From contig NZ_LGIC01000007.1 in the NCBI RefSeq assembly GCF_001294535.1, positions 1 through 64,000 of the forward strand: DNA of 64,000 nucleotides, read 5' to 3'. Below the pieces are notes generated by a model. That model saw nothing but the letters and a program-made list of their open reading frames with translations. It did not search any database and was not told the origin of the DNA. Position 1 is the stretch's first letter, and each line of letters opens with the position of its first letter. The stretch is from Cypionkella psychrotolerans (GTDB lineage Bacteria; Pseudomonadota; Alphaproteobacteria; Rhodobacterales; Rhodobacteraceae). Both the position numbers and the translations under genes were made by a program. Below, piece after piece: positions 24,525 through 33,864 of the stretch.

Positions 24525-25826
24525 ATGGCAAATCTGACAACCGACTTCATTGGCATCAAATCCCCCAATCCGTTCTGGCTGGCCTCTGCGCCGCCGACCG
24601 ACAAAGAGGTCAACGTGCGCCGCGCGTTTGAGGCGGGCTGGGGTGGGGTGGTTTGGAAGACGCTTGGCTCGGAAGGCCCTCCGGTCGTCAACGTCAACGG
24701 CCCGCGTTATGGCGCGATCTGGGGCGCAGACCGCAGGCTTCTGGGGCTGAACAACATCGAGTTGATCACCGATCGCCCGTTGGAAGTGAACCTGCGCGAA
24801 ATCAAAGCGGTGAAGCGCGATTACAAAGACCGCGCCATGATCATCAGCCTGATGGTGCCCTGTGATGAGGATTCGTGGCGCGATATTCTGGGTCATCTGG
24901 AAGATACCGAGGCCGATGGGGTTGAACTGAACTTCGGCTGCCCGCATGGCATGGCCGAGCGCGGCATGGGCGGCGCGGTGGGGCAGGTGCCGGAATATAT
25001 CGAGATGGTGACGCGTTGGTGCAAAAAGCACACCCGCATGCCGGTGATCGTCAAGCTGACGCCAAACATCACCGACATCCGCAAACCTGCCGAGGCCGCC
25101 AAGCGTGGCGGCGCGGATGCGGTCAGCCTGATCAACACGATCAACTCAATCACCTCGGTAAACCTCGACAGCTTTGCACCCGAACCGACGATTGACGGCA
25201 AGGGCACCCATGGCGGCTATTGCGGCCCGGCTGTGAAGCCGATTGCGCTGAATATGGTGGCGGAAATTGCCCGAAGCCGCGAAACCCACGGCATGCCGAT
25301 TTCTGGCATCGGTGGCATCACCACCTGGCGCGATGCGGCGGAATTCATGGCGCTTGGTGCGGGCAATGTGCAGGTTTGCACGGCGGCGATGACCTATGGC
25401 TTCAAGATCGTGCAGGAAATGATCTCGGGTCTGTCGGAATATATGGACGAAAAGGGCATGACTAATACGTCGGAGTTGGTCGGGCGGGCGGTGCCGAATG
25501 TCACCGATTGGCAGTTCCTGAACCTGAATTATGTCACCAAAGCCCATATCAGTCAGGACGATTGCATCAAATGCGGCCGCTGCTATGCGGCCTGCGAGGA
25601 TACCAGCCACCAAGCGATTGCGATGTCGGCGGACCGCACCTTCACCGTCAAGGACGACGAATGCGTCGCCTGCAACCTCTGCGTCAACGTCTGCCCGGTG
25701 GAAAACTGCATCACCATGATCGAGCTGCCGAAAGGGGCTATGGACGAACGCACGGGCCGCCCGGTTAGCGATTATGCCAACTGGACTACACATCCGAACA
25801 ACCCGATGGCCAAAGCGGCGGAATAG
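24525..25826 (+). CDS. preA: NAD-dependent dihydropyrimidine dehydrogenase subunit PreA
   Basis: A 433-residue subunit. Residues 1-330 are a dihydroorotate-dehydrogenase-like TIM barrel binding FMN (LNFGCPHGMAERGMGGAVGQ, VIVKLTPNITD, ISGIGGITTW). The C-terminus carries two [4Fe-4S] ferredoxin clusters (CIKCGRCYAACED and CVACNLCVNVCPVENC). It is the catalytic pyrimidine-reducing half of the PreTA enzyme. Confidence 0.96.
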   Translation: MANLTTDFIGIKSPNPFWLASAPPTDKEVNVRRAFEAGWGGVVWKTLGSEGPPVVNVNGPRYGAIWGADRRLLGLNNIELITDRPLEVNLREIKAVKRDYKDRAMIISLMVPCDEDSWRDILGHLEDTEADGVELNFGCPHGMAERGMGGAVGQVPEYIEMVTRWCKKHTRMPVIVKLTPNITDIRKPAEAAKRGGADAVSLINTINSITSVNLDSFAPEPTIDGKGTHGGYCGPAVKPIALNMVAEIARSRETHGMPISGIGGITTWRDAAEFMALGAGNVQVCTAAMTYGFKIVQEMISGLSEYMDEKGMTNTSELVGRAVPNVTDWQFLNLNYVTKAHISQDDCIKCGRCYAACEDTSHQAIAMSADRTFTVKDDECVACNLCVNVCPVENCITMIELPKGAMDERTGRPVSDYANWTTHPNNPMAKAAE

Positions 25827-25836
25827 CCAAATGGCC

Positions 25837-26451
25837 TCAAGCGCGCTTGTCGACGCTTGGGGCCGCCTCGGGATCTGGCATGACCTGATCCGGGTCTGGC
25901 GGCTCAGTGGTGGCCGCAGGCTCTGCCCGCATCGCTGAAATCTCGCGCTCGTCGAGGTAGGCGCGTTCGGCGTGGTCGGATTGCACTTGCGCGGGTTCGT
26001 CCTGCGCCTCGGTTTCGGGATGCAGAGCGGCAGGCGTCACAAAGGCCAATGCCGCCGTCTCAGGTGGTTTGGCTTTTGGCGCAGGCGGGGGCTCGGCTTG
26101 CGGCAGATCGTCCAAAAGCACCGCGCCGTCGCGCAGATAGGGGATGCCGTCCAGGCTGATGCCATCCACCTCGGTCAGCATTTCGATCTGTCCGCTGTCC
26201 GTCGCCTCCGCCACCTGCACCAGTGCGGGTTGCATCGGCAGCAGACCCTTGAAGATCGCCTCGCTGTTGGCGGGCGGCAAGATCGGGCGCGGGGCCGTTT
26301 CCGTCGGCAGTTCCGCCCTCAAGTTCTGCGCAGCGGCATGGCCGTCTGGGCTGGGCGTCATTAGCGCCGCCGCAGCGCGGGCCACAGGTTTCACGATCAG
26401 CGATTGAAACTGCGGCGCGGACGGCGCCGCAAGCGACGAGATCTGTCCCAT
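25837..26451 (-). CDS. Hypothetical Ala/Pro-rich protein
   Basis: A 204-residue protein I do not recognise. It has no membrane helix or signal. The sequence is rich in Ala, Pro and acidic residues, with a more ordered middle part (about residues 60-118: [49 protein letters not shown]). The tails are probably disordered. It converges on preA with a gap of only 10 bases, so it is a separate transcript. Start ATG 26449-26451 has AGGTGCAAGGATG upstream. Confidence 0.7.
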   Translation of the reverse strand: MGQISSLAAPSAPQFQSLIVKPVARAAAALMTPSPDGHAAAQNLRAELPTETAPRPILPPANSEAIFKGLLPMQPALVQVAEATDSGQIEMLTEVDGISLDGIPYLRDGAVLLDDLPQAEPPPAPKAKPPETAALAFVTPAALHPETEAQDEPAQVQSDHAERAYLDEREISAMRAEPAATTEPPDPDQVMPDPEAAPSVDKRA

Positions 26452-26703
26452 CCTTGCACCTCTTTTACAACGAACCCAAGCCTGACCTTAGCAGAAATTA
26501 ACCGCCTTCGCTGGGACAAACTGCCAAACTTTATAAGCACTTGCCATGCTTTCGCCATGATCCGGCATGGGATTTCACCCGTCCAACGCCCCAATCCACA
26601 GATAAATCCCTGCGTGCATCTTCCAATTCGGCAAACTAAACCCAACTGTATAGAAAGCCCGCGATGGCTTCGCATCCGGTGCCGCAACAACAAAAGAAAT
26701 CCC

Positions 26704-27684
26704 ATGCAATATTCGCTACTTGATCTGTCTCCGGTGGCCGAGGGTCAAACCGCTACTGACGCCCTCGCCAACACGCTGGACCTTGCCCGTCATGCCGAGG
26801 CTTGGGGTTACCATCGCTTTTGGCTGGCCGAACATCACAATATGCCGGGGATCGCGTCGGCTGCGACCTCTATCGTGATCGGGCATGTGGCAGGCGGCAC
26901 CAAGACCATTCGGGTGGGCGCTGGCGGCATCATGCTGCCCAACCACGCGCCCTTGGTGATTGCCGAGCAGTTCGGCACCCTTGCCACCTTGTTCCCCGAC
27001 CGGATTGATCTGGGCCTTGGCCGCGCGCCGGGCACTGATCAGGGCACCGCACGGGCTTTGCGGCGCAACATGCAAGCCTCGGATCAGTTCCCCGAAGATG
27101 TGTTGGAGCTGATCAACTATCTCGATGCCCCGCACCCCGACGCCCGCATCCGCGCGGTGCCGGGGGAGGGCACCGAGGTGCCGGTGTGGATACTTGGATC
27201 AAGCCTCTATGGCGCGCAACTGGCGGCCTATCTTGGGCTGCCCTATGCCTTTGCCAGCCATTTCGCGCCCGCTATGCTGGAGCAGGCGATTGAGACCTAT
27301 CGTGCCACCTTTCGGCCCTCGCAATGGCACGACAAGCCCTATTTCATGCTGCTCGCCGGGATGGCAGCGGCGGAGACCGATGCCGAGGCGGAATATCTGC
27401 GCTCGTCGCAAGTGCTGGCGTTTTCGCGGCTGCGCTCGGGTCAGCCCGGCAAACTGCCGCGACCGGTGCATGATCTGTCGGAAGTTTCGCCGCAGATGCG
27501 GGCCGAGGTGGAACGCGCGTTGTCCTGTGCGGCCGTCGGCTCGCCCGCGACCCTGCGCGGTCAACTGGCCAAGCTGATTGAAACTTACGCCCCGGATGAG
27601 ATTATGCTGACCGGCATGATCCACGATCACCAAGCGCGGTTGCGCTCGTTTGAGATCGCGGCAGAGGTGATGCGAGGCTTGTAA
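26704..27684 (+). CDS. LLM-class flavin-dependent oxidoreductase (luciferase-like)
   Basis: A 326-residue bacterial-luciferase-fold monooxygenase of the single-domain group. Recognisable stretches are [40 protein letters not shown] and [20 protein letters not shown]. The start ATG at 26704 begins the family N-terminus [14 protein letters not shown]. The substrate is unknown. It ends at a long palindrome shared with the convergent kup gene. Confidence 0.92.
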   Translation: MQYSLLDLSPVAEGQTATDALANTLDLARHAEAWGYHRFWLAEHHNMPGIASAATSIVIGHVAGGTKTIRVGAGGIMLPNHAPLVIAEQFGTLATLFPDRIDLGLGRAPGTDQGTARALRRNMQASDQFPEDVLELINYLDAPHPDARIRAVPGEGTEVPVWILGSSLYGAQLAAYLGLPYAFASHFAPAMLEQAIETYRATFRPSQWHDKPYFMLLAGMAAAETDAEAEYLRSSQVLAFSRLRSGQPGKLPRPVHDLSEVSPQMRAEVERALSCAAVGSPATLRGQLAKLIETYAPDEIMLTGMIHDHQARLRSFEIAAEVMRGL

Positions 27685-27689
27685 GCCAG

Positions 27690-27720
27690 CAACAACTGGC
27701 GATCAGATCGCCAGTTGTTG
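27690..27720. terminator. Bidirectional terminator palindrome overlapping the kup stop codon
   Basis: Two 15-base arms (27690-27704 and 27706-27720) form a perfect palindrome around one base. The left arm starts 6 bases after the LLM gene stop; the right arm encodes the last codons of kup. It probably ends transcription from both sides. Confidence 0.75.
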
Positions 27721-29628
27721 CCCCAGTTCCACCACCCGGTTCGAGGGCAGGCAGTAGAACGCCGTCGCATCCGAGGCCGATTTGGTCATCGAGATGAACA
27801 CGCGCTCCTGCCAGAACGGCAGGCCGTGATTGCGGGCCGAGCGGAAGGTGCGGCGGTTCAGGAAGAACGACGTGGTCATGATGTCGAACTTCTCGCCGCG
27901 CCTGCGTGCCAAAGCCAAGGCGCGTGGCACGTTCGGGGTTTCCATATAGCCAAACAGCAGCCGCACCCGCACGAAGTTCTCCGACAACCGCTCAATCGTG
28001 ATGCGGTTCTCGTCATTGACCTTCGGCGTGGTCGCCACCCCAACAGTCACAATAAAGTTCTGGCTGTGCAAAACCCGGTTGTGTTTGAGGTTATGCAGCA
28101 AAGCCGAGGGGGCCGTCTCGGAGTCTTGCGTCAGGAACACGGCGGTGCCCGGTACTTCAATGGGGTGGGATTTTTCCAGCATCTTGATCAGCTTAGGCAA
28201 TTCGACCGCAGAATCATGCGCCTTGCGTTGAACGTGTGCGGTGCCACGCACCCATGTCCAGATCAGGAAGCACGAGGTGGCCGCCATCAGCACTGGCACA
28301 TAACCACCATCTGGCAGCTTAATCAGGTTGGCCGACAGGAACATCAACTCGATGATGAAGATCGGCAGCAGCACGGCGATCACGCCCCATAGCGGCCATT
28401 TCCACGCCTTGCGGAACAGGATCGAGGCAAGGATGGTGGTGATCACCATATCGCCGGTCACCGCAATGCCATAAGCCGAGGCTAGGTTGGAGGATGAGCC
28501 AAACGCGACCACCAGACACAATACCCCCACCATCAGGATCAGGTTGACCTTGGGCAGATAGATCTGACCCAGCGTGGTCTCGGAGGTATGACGGATCTCA
28601 AAACGCGGCAGCAGGCCCATTTGCACCGCCTGATGCATCATCGAGAACGCCCCCGAAATCACCGCTTGGCTGGCGATGATGGTGGCGCAGACTGACAGCA
28701 GCACCAAGGGCAGCAGCAGAAAATCCGGCGCCATCAGGAAGAATGGGTTGTGGAATGTCTCGGGGTGCGCCAGCACCAAAGCCCCTTGGCCAAGGTAAGA
28801 CAGCGTCAGCGCCGGGAACACCAAAAGCGCCCAAGCCAGCCGGATCGGACGGCGGCCAAAATGCCCCATATCGGCATAAAGCGCCTCGCCCCCAGTCACC
28901 GCCAGAAACACCGAGCCCAGCACGAAGAATGACGCTTTACCGTTGGTGACAAGAAATCCCAAAGCATGGGCAGGGTTGAAAGCGGTCAGGATGCTTAAGT
29001 CATCGCTCAGATGGTAAATCCCCAAAGCCGCCATCACCAGAAACCACGCCACCATGATCGGGCCAAACAGGATCGCCACCCGCTCGGTGCCTTGGCTTTG
29101 GAACAAAAACAGCCCCAGAATGATCGCCAGCGTCAGCGGCAACACGAAGGGGCCCATTGAGGGGGCGACCAGATCAAGCCCTTCCACCGCAGACAGCACC
29201 GACATCGCCGGCGTGATCATCGCATCGCCGAAAAACAGCGAAATCCCGATCACCCCGATTGCCAGCAACCAACCGGGGCGCTTGTTCAGCGCGCGCTGCA
29301 CCAAGGCCACCAGCGACAGGGTGCCACCTTCGCCCTTGTTGTCGGCCCGCATGATCAAGGCGACATATTTCACAGTGACAATCAGGATCAGTGTCCAGAT
29401 CAGCAGCGAAATCACCCCAATCACATCATCGCGAGACAGCCCGTCATAGCTGGCGGCGTGCAGCGATTCCCGCATAGCATAAAGCGGCGACGTGCCTATA
29501 TCGCCATAGACGACGCCGATACAGCCCAGCACCAATTTCCCCATGTTTTGCGGGGTGTGATGCTCGGGGTGCGGGGGAACTGGCGTCGGGTTGGCAGCCC
29601 GATCGGGGGTTTCGTTTGGTGGGTTCAT
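27703..29628 (-). CDS. kup: Potassium uptake protein Kup
   Basis: A 641-residue KUP-family potassium/proton symporter. The N-terminal membrane domain has about 12 helices with the family signature GVVYGDIGTSPLYAMRES (about residues 38-55) and further motifs ADNKGEGGTLSLVALVQRAL and GGEALYADMGHFGRRPIRLA. A cytoplasmic tail of about 150 residues follows. Its last codons form half of the terminator palindrome. Confidence 0.96.
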   Translation of the reverse strand: MNPPNETPDRAANPTPVPPHPEHHTPQNMGKLVLGCIGVVYGDIGTSPLYAMRESLHAASYDGLSRDDVIGVISLLIWTLILIVTVKYVALIMRADNKGEGGTLSLVALVQRALNKRPGWLLAIGVIGISLFFGDAMITPAMSVLSAVEGLDLVAPSMGPFVLPLTLAIILGLFLFQSQGTERVAILFGPIMVAWFLVMAALGIYHLSDDLSILTAFNPAHALGFLVTNGKASFFVLGSVFLAVTGGEALYADMGHFGRRPIRLAWALLVFPALTLSYLGQGALVLAHPETFHNPFFLMAPDFLLLPLVLLSVCATIIASQAVISGAFSMMHQAVQMGLLPRFEIRHTSETTLGQIYLPKVNLILMVGVLCLVVAFGSSSNLASAYGIAVTGDMVITTILASILFRKAWKWPLWGVIAVLLPIFIIELMFLSANLIKLPDGGYVPVLMAATSCFLIWTWVRGTAHVQRKAHDSAVELPKLIKMLEKSHPIEVPGTAVFLTQDSETAPSALLHNLKHNRVLHSQNFIVTVGVATTPKVNDENRITIERLSENFVRVRLLFGYMETPNVPRALALARRRGEKFDIMTTSFFLNRRTFRSARNHGLPFWQERVFISMTKSASDATAFYCLPSNRVVELGQQLAI

Positions 29629-29705
29629 AACCTTCGACCGGAAACTCTTGCAGGGGTGCTGGTTATACTGCCGACGATCAAAGGTCCAGCACTACACGCA
29701 TGACG

Positions 29706-30362
29706 TCAGGTTGCCGCAGCGTCGCTCGATGGGGAGAGCAGTTTTGTGAACAGGATTTGCAGAAAATCCCCGGCTTCTGCGAATGGATCGTGACCCGGCC
29801 CTAAGACTGCGCGCACCTGCACGTCGAAATCGGCATAATGCTGCGTCATCGCCCAAATCGAGAAGATCAGATGCACCGGGGGCAGTTTTGCGATCCGGCC
29901 CTGATCCATCCACGCCTGCAACACGGCGGCCTTTTCATCGACGAGGGTTTTCAGATCGCCCTCGATCACGTCGCGCATCCGCGGCGCGCCTTGCAGCATC
30001 TCATTGGCGAACAACCGGCTTTCGCGGGGGAAATCGCGCGACAACTCCAACTTGCGATGCACATAGGCCATGATTTCGGCCACCGGATCGCCCTCGGGGT
30101 TCATCGCGCGCAACGGGTCCAGCCAAGTGCGCAGCAGTTGGTTCAAAAGCGCCGTGTGGACGGCTTCTTTCGAGGGGAAGTAATACAGCAGGTTCGGCTT
30201 GGACAGGCCCGCCACATCGGCAATCTGATCCAGAGTCGCGCCGCGAAACCCCTGTTGTGAGAACACGTCCAAAGCCGCATCCAGAATCGTGTTTGAGTTG
30301 CGCGCCTGTATCCGGGTTCGGGGTTTGGTCATTGCACTCGCCGCCATTTGCTTCGCCGCCAT
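29706..30362 (-). CDS. TetR-family regulator, RutR-type
   Basis: A TetR regulator of up to 218 residues. The helix-turn-helix region reads VFSQQGFRGATLDQIADVAG, LSKPNLLYYFPSKEAVHTAL. The ligand domain has RutR-like stretches (KLELSRDFPRESRLFANEML, IFSIWAMTQHYADFDVQV) that closely resemble E. coli RutR, the uracil-sensing regulator. Later ATG starts (for example 30332, MTKPRTRIQ) are equally possible. It is divergent from a cupin gene and may control the dispersed pyrimidine genes in this window together with the second RutR-like gene at 33107. Confidence 0.85.
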   Translation of the reverse strand: MAAKQMAASAMTKPRTRIQARNSNTILDAALDVFSQQGFRGATLDQIADVAGLSKPNLLYYFPSKEAVHTALLNQLLRTWLDPLRAMNPEGDPVAEIMAYVHRKLELSRDFPRESRLFANEMLQGAPRMRDVIEGDLKTLVDEKAAVLQAWMDQGRIAKLPPVHLIFSIWAMTQHYADFDVQVRAVLGPGHDPFAEAGDFLQILFTKLLSPSSDAAAT

Positions 30363-30476
30363 CTGCGCCTAGGAGGGCTAAAGTGACGCATAGTTGGGCA
30401 GGATGTAAACCCCAATCGGCGCAGGCTTGACGTGGAGCTTGCACCGGGTAGCCTGACAAAAAAAAGGAGCCTGCCC

Positions 30477-30761
30477 ATGCGCGAAACCTGCATCGCCACC
30501 CAACTGGTTGATGACGACCGCGTCCGCGTCACCCGTTTTGACTTCGCGCCGGGGGCAGAGACCGGATGGCACCGCCACAGCATGGATTATGTGATCACCG
30601 CCGTCACCGATTGCCATATGCTGCTGGAAGACCCCGACGGCAGCACCCGGCAAGTGCTGGTGCCTGCTGGCACCGCCTACCGCCGCGCCGAAGGCGTCGA
30701 GCATAATGTGATCAACGATGGCGATCAGGTGATGAGCTTTGTCGAGGTGGAGCTGAAATAG
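30477..30761 (+). CDS. Small cupin-domain protein
   Basis: A 94-residue single-domain cupin. The metal-binding motif GWHRHSMDYVITAV supplies His ligands, and VEHNVINDGDQVMSFVEVEL forms the second cupin motif. AAAGGAG precedes the ATG at 30477. In Rhodobacterales such cupins often accompany pyrimidine or amide breakdown genes, but the function here is unassigned. It is divergent from the RutR-type gene and convergent with the HbpS-like gene. Confidence 0.85.
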   Translation: MRETCIATQLVDDDRVRVTRFDFAPGAETGWHRHSMDYVITAVTDCHMLLEDPDGSTRQVLVPAGTAYRRAEGVEHNVINDGDQVMSFVEVELK

Positions 30762-30767
30762 CCACGA

Positions 30768-31223
30768 TCACCCGGCAAGCATCGCCTGTATCGCAGCCAC
30801 CACCAGCGCATGATCCTCGGCTTGCGGCAGGCCCGAAACGGTCGCGCAGGCCACGACCCCCACGCCCGTCACCCGGATCGGCACAGCCCCACCGTGATCG
30901 GCATAGTCGGTCTCAGACAAGCCATTGCCCGCCAGCGAGCCACCATTGGCCTTGTGTCGCAATCCCACCAGAAACGACGGCAGTTGAAACAGCAGCGCGG
31001 TATTGCTTTTGCGCCTTGCCCAAAGATCGTTCAGCGGGGCCGATCCCGGCAAGGCCGCATGAAAGAACACCCGCTCGGCGCTGCGAATATTGATCACCAC
31101 CGGGGCCGCCCCCGCCAGTTCCACCAGTTTTTGCCCCAAAGCCCAAGCCTCGGCCTCGGCAAAGCGCGGAAAGTGCAGATCGGCGTATTCGGTTTCAAGG
31201 CTTGCTGTGGTGGCGGCTGTCAT
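30768..31223 (-). CDS. HbpS/GlcG-like (DUF336-superfamily) protein
   Basis: A 151-residue protein of the GlcG/HbpS fold, UPF0303-like group. Family stretches are VVINIRSAERVFFHAALPGS, LNDLWARRKSNTALLFQLPS and DHGGAVPIRVTGVGVVACAT. Members are annotated as haem-degrading-domain proteins, but a haem role has not been shown for this group. It lies 12 bases downstream of the glycosyltransferase-like gene on the same strand and may be cotranscribed with it. Confidence 0.8.
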   Translation of the reverse strand: MTAATTASLETEYADLHFPRFAEAEAWALGQKLVELAGAAPVVINIRSAERVFFHAALPGSAPLNDLWARRKSNTALLFQLPSFLVGLRHKANGGSLAGNGLSETDYADHGGAVPIRVTGVGVVACATVSGLPQAEDHALVVAAIQAMLAG

Positions 31224-31235
31224 CTCAGGCTCCGG

Positions 31236-32129
31236 TCAGAATTGATCGCGCATACCGTCGGGCAACCGATAGGTCTTGCGGTTGTGCAAGCGGTCGTGCC
31301 GCCAGATGCCAGCCTCTGCATCATAGGCCCAACTGTCAACGATACGCTTGCGTTGCCAGCCAAAGCTGAAATCACTGTCCAAGGGTGGCCCGGCATCGAC
31401 AAAGCTTTGCAGGAAATCCGTCATCTCCTGCGCGCCCTTCAACCAACCCGCCCCCGCCACTTCGGCCCCTTTGGCGGCCCCCGGCTGCATCATCGCCTGA
31501 CGGCTGGTCTGCCGCGCGCGCAGCATGTCGTGATCGACAAAGCGCAGATGGAACAGGAACAAGGCCGGGTCGAGATGCAGGGTCGGATAATCTGAATAAT
31601 GCCCGCCAATGCTCCAGTTCAGCGGTCTGGAGGTGATGCAAGGCTTGCAATAGCTGGCGTTGATCCGACCAAACCGCCGCTGCGCCAGCACAGAGCGGGT
31701 GGCGTCCAGCGGCTCTGGTTCCAGATCAATCCGGTGCAGCATCTCAATGGCAAAGGGTGAGATCACCCCCACGTCCCGAGCCCGCCCGATACGGCCCAGC
31801 AGATCACCGCCCTGCGCCGGGTCGGCCAGCAAAATCTCATCAACATCGTTGAACACAACGACGCCAAAGCGCAGCAGCAAGGTCTGCGTGAACAGCGAGA
31901 TCATCCGCCAGCGCGCCAGATCCCAACCCGGCCCCGGCGTGACACTGGGCAACCAAATGATCTGACAGCCCTCGGCATCGGGCGGGATCACGCGGTGCAA
32001 GCCGTCCACCAGAATGAACAACTGCGCTTTCGGAACGAAGCGCGCATAGTAATTGATCCAGATCGGCAGGAACACCGGCTCGTCGCCGACCATGGTCGCA
32101 AAAGCAAAATCGCTTGGCGCGGGTTCCAT
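31236..32129 (-). CDS. Glycosyltransferase family 2-like protein
   Basis: A protein of about 297 residues, similar to the glycosyltransferase group that begins FAFATMVGDEPVFLPIWINY. A DxD-type metal motif occurs in VVVFNDVDEILLADP. Other stretches are RRFGRINASYCKPCITSRPL and DPALFLFHLRFVDHD. ATG 32129 starts 5 bases after the upstream methyltransferase stop; earlier ATGs at 32147 and 32180 would overlap that gene. The acceptor is unknown; the paired FkbM gene suggests a modified glycan. Confidence 0.75.
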   Translation of the reverse strand: MEPAPSDFAFATMVGDEPVFLPIWINYYARFVPKAQLFILVDGLHRVIPPDAEGCQIIWLPSVTPGPGWDLARWRMISLFTQTLLLRFGVVVFNDVDEILLADPAQGGDLLGRIGRARDVGVISPFAIEMLHRIDLEPEPLDATRSVLAQRRFGRINASYCKPCITSRPLNWSIGGHYSDYPTLHLDPALFLFHLRFVDHDMLRARQTSRQAMMQPGAAKGAEVAGAGWLKGAQEMTDFLQSFVDAGPPLDSDFSFGWQRKRIVDSWAYDAEAGIWRHDRLHNRKTYRLPDGMRDQF

Positions 32130-32133
32130 CGCT

Positions 32134-33030
32134 CTATCGCCTGCCATCCGTCCGCAACGCCTCTGGCATCCGGTCGACATATTGCCCCGGCAATTCCGCA
32201 GCGATCACCTGGCGCGCCACCAAAGTATCCAGACAATACAGCACCAGCGAATGGCTGTGAAACACCCCCGCCGCCAAGATCGCCTGATGCTTCAACTGCT
32301 CATCGCTGTAGGCATCCAACTCGGCAATGTTGCGCAAATAAACCCCATCGCCATCAATCAACTGATCCTGCAGCTTCTTCGCCTTCAACCGCCGCGCCTG
32401 CGAATTGCTCAGCATATAGCCTTTGTTGAACATGAACTTATGCAGATAAAACCCCTGACGGCGCAGCTCTGTATCCACCCCGCCCAGCATCGGCTCACCA
32501 TGGTAAAGCCGCATATAGCGCAACTCGACCATCACCGCGATGCAGCCCTTCAGCACCCGTTCGGCGCCCTGAAACACCAGAGTTTCCGCGCCCTGAATGT
32601 CGATCTTCAGCAGATCAAACTCCGGCAGATCCTCGGTCTGATCCAGCGCCACCGTGTCCATCGAAACGGTTTCGCGCACCCGCGCCATGCCCATCTCATT
32701 CACCATCGCCATCGTTGGCACATAGGGATCAAAGATCGAGGTCATGCCGGATGATTTGTAAATCTGCAGGCTCAGCGTTTCCCCGGTGCCGACCGCGAAG
32801 GGATAATAGGTCTCATCCGGCCCCTTGTTCTTTTGCAACTCAGCAAAGGCTGCCGCCTGCGGCTCAAACCCCACCACCTTGCAGCCCCCCACCCGCAACA
32901 GTTCAGCATAATCCGGCGCATAGATCGGGTTCGCGCCAACATCGACAATGGTCGTCTTGCGGGCAGGGGCCAGCGCGCCGAGCAGCCAAGTCAGAGTGTC
33001 CACCGGGGTTTCGCTGTCTTCACCGTCCAT
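32134..33030 (-). CDS. FkbM-family methyltransferase
   Basis: A protein of about 298 residues with the FkbM S-adenosylmethionine-dependent methyltransferase fold. The cofactor loop is TIVDVGANPIYAPDYAELL, followed by VVGFEPQAAAFAEL, and the FkbM motif FDLLKIDIQGAETLVFQGAE. An upstream TTG at 33060 with GGAG is an alternative start. FkbM enzymes typically O-methylate sugars. It is tightly linked to the glycosyltransferase-like gene downstream, suggesting a two-gene surface-glycan module. Confidence 0.83.
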   Translation of the reverse strand: MDGEDSETPVDTLTWLLGALAPARKTTIVDVGANPIYAPDYAELLRVGGCKVVGFEPQAAAFAELQKNKGPDETYYPFAVGTGETLSLQIYKSSGMTSIFDPYVPTMAMVNEMGMARVRETVSMDTVALDQTEDLPEFDLLKIDIQGAETLVFQGAERVLKGCIAVMVELRYMRLYHGEPMLGGVDTELRRQGFYLHKFMFNKGYMLSNSQARRLKAKKLQDQLIDGDGVYLRNIAELDAYSDEQLKHQAILAAGVFHSHSLVLYCLDTLVARQVIAAELPGQYVDRMPEALRTDGRR

Positions 33031-33106
33031 CACGCCACACCGTTTCCAATAGGGATACAATCACTCCGATATCTGCGAGATTTGGTAAGACGGCAAGAAA
33101 AACTCG

Positions 33107-33736
33107 TCAAACAGCGCCAATCCCGCGCAGGATCATCGCCTTGACGCTGTCTTTCGCCTCGCGCCACTGCAACTCTGTCAGCGGCCCCCCATTCAACGTC
33201 TCAATCTGATGGCCAAAATCCGCGTAATGCTGGGTGGCCGCCCAGAGCATATACAAAAGGTGATCCGGGTTCACCGCCACCATCTGCCCGTCATCAATCC
33301 AGCCTTGGATCAGCGCCGCCCGCCCCGCCGTCCAGTCCCGCAGCGTCGTCTCCAGATAATCCTGAATGACCGGGGCGCCATGCATCACCTCCGAGGCCCA
33401 GACCTTAGATCCATCGGGATGGCGGCGTGAGATTTCCATCTTGGCGTCGATATAGGCGCCGATGCCCTCTACCGGGCCGGGCGCATTGTCCATCGACTCA
33501 GCCGCGTGCAGCCAGATGTCGAAAATATTCGAGACAACTTTGCGGTAAAGTTCCTCTTTGCTGGTGAAGTAGTAATGCAAATTCGCCTTCGGCAGCCCTG
33601 CCACATCGGCGATCAACTGCATGGTAGCACCACCAAAGCCCGCCTCGGCAAAGACTTTCTCGGCTGCCTGTAAAATCAGCGCCTCGTTCTGTTGCCGTAT
33701 CTCATTGCGCCGCGCGGGGCGAAGGGCCTCGGACAT
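33107..33736 (-). CDS. TetR-family regulator, RutR-type (local regulator of pyrimidine genes)
   Basis: A 209-residue TetR regulator. The DNA-binding part reads VFAEAGFGGATMQLIADVAG, LPKANLHYYFTSKEELYRKV. The ligand domain is of the YcdC/RutR type (KMEISRRHPDGSKVWASEVM, LYMLWAATQHYADFGHQIE). It is divergent from the amidohydrolase-dihydropyrimidinase-ABC operon, and two RutR-like palindromes lie in the shared control region, so it most likely represses both itself and that operon until a pyrimidine ligand is bound. Confidence 0.88.
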   Translation of the reverse strand: MSEALRPARRNEIRQQNEALILQAAEKVFAEAGFGGATMQLIADVAGLPKANLHYYFTSKEELYRKVVSNIFDIWLHAAESMDNAPGPVEGIGAYIDAKMEISRRHPDGSKVWASEVMHGAPVIQDYLETTLRDWTAGRAALIQGWIDDGQMVAVNPDHLLYMLWAATQHYADFGHQIETLNGGPLTELQWREAKDSVKAMILRGIGAV

Positions 33737-33759
33737 GTGCTTAAGCCTTCAGATTTTAG

Positions 33760-33775
33760 TTGATCGCTTGGTCAG
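33760..33775. promoter_or_regulatory. Candidate RutR-type operator, weaker copy
   Basis: TTGATCGCTTGGTCAG matches 11 of the 14 defined positions of TTGACCA-NN-TGGTCAA. It lies 24 bases from the TetR gene start and 33 bases (about three helical turns, centre to centre) from the stronger copy. Confidence 0.5.
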
Positions 33776-33792
33776 GTTCTATAGCGTTGGAG

Positions 33793-33808
33793 TTGACCAT
33801 ACGGTCAG
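33793..33808. promoter_or_regulatory. Candidate RutR-type operator, stronger copy
   Basis: TTGACCATACGGTCAG contains the perfect inverted repeat TGACC-N4-GGTCA and matches the RutR consensus at 12 of 14 defined positions. It lies 57 bases before the amidohydrolase gene. Confidence 0.65.
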
Positions 33809-33864
33809 GAAAAGATTCGCAGCAAGCGAGATCTGGGGCAACGTCCCCGCAGGGAGTTTTGGTG

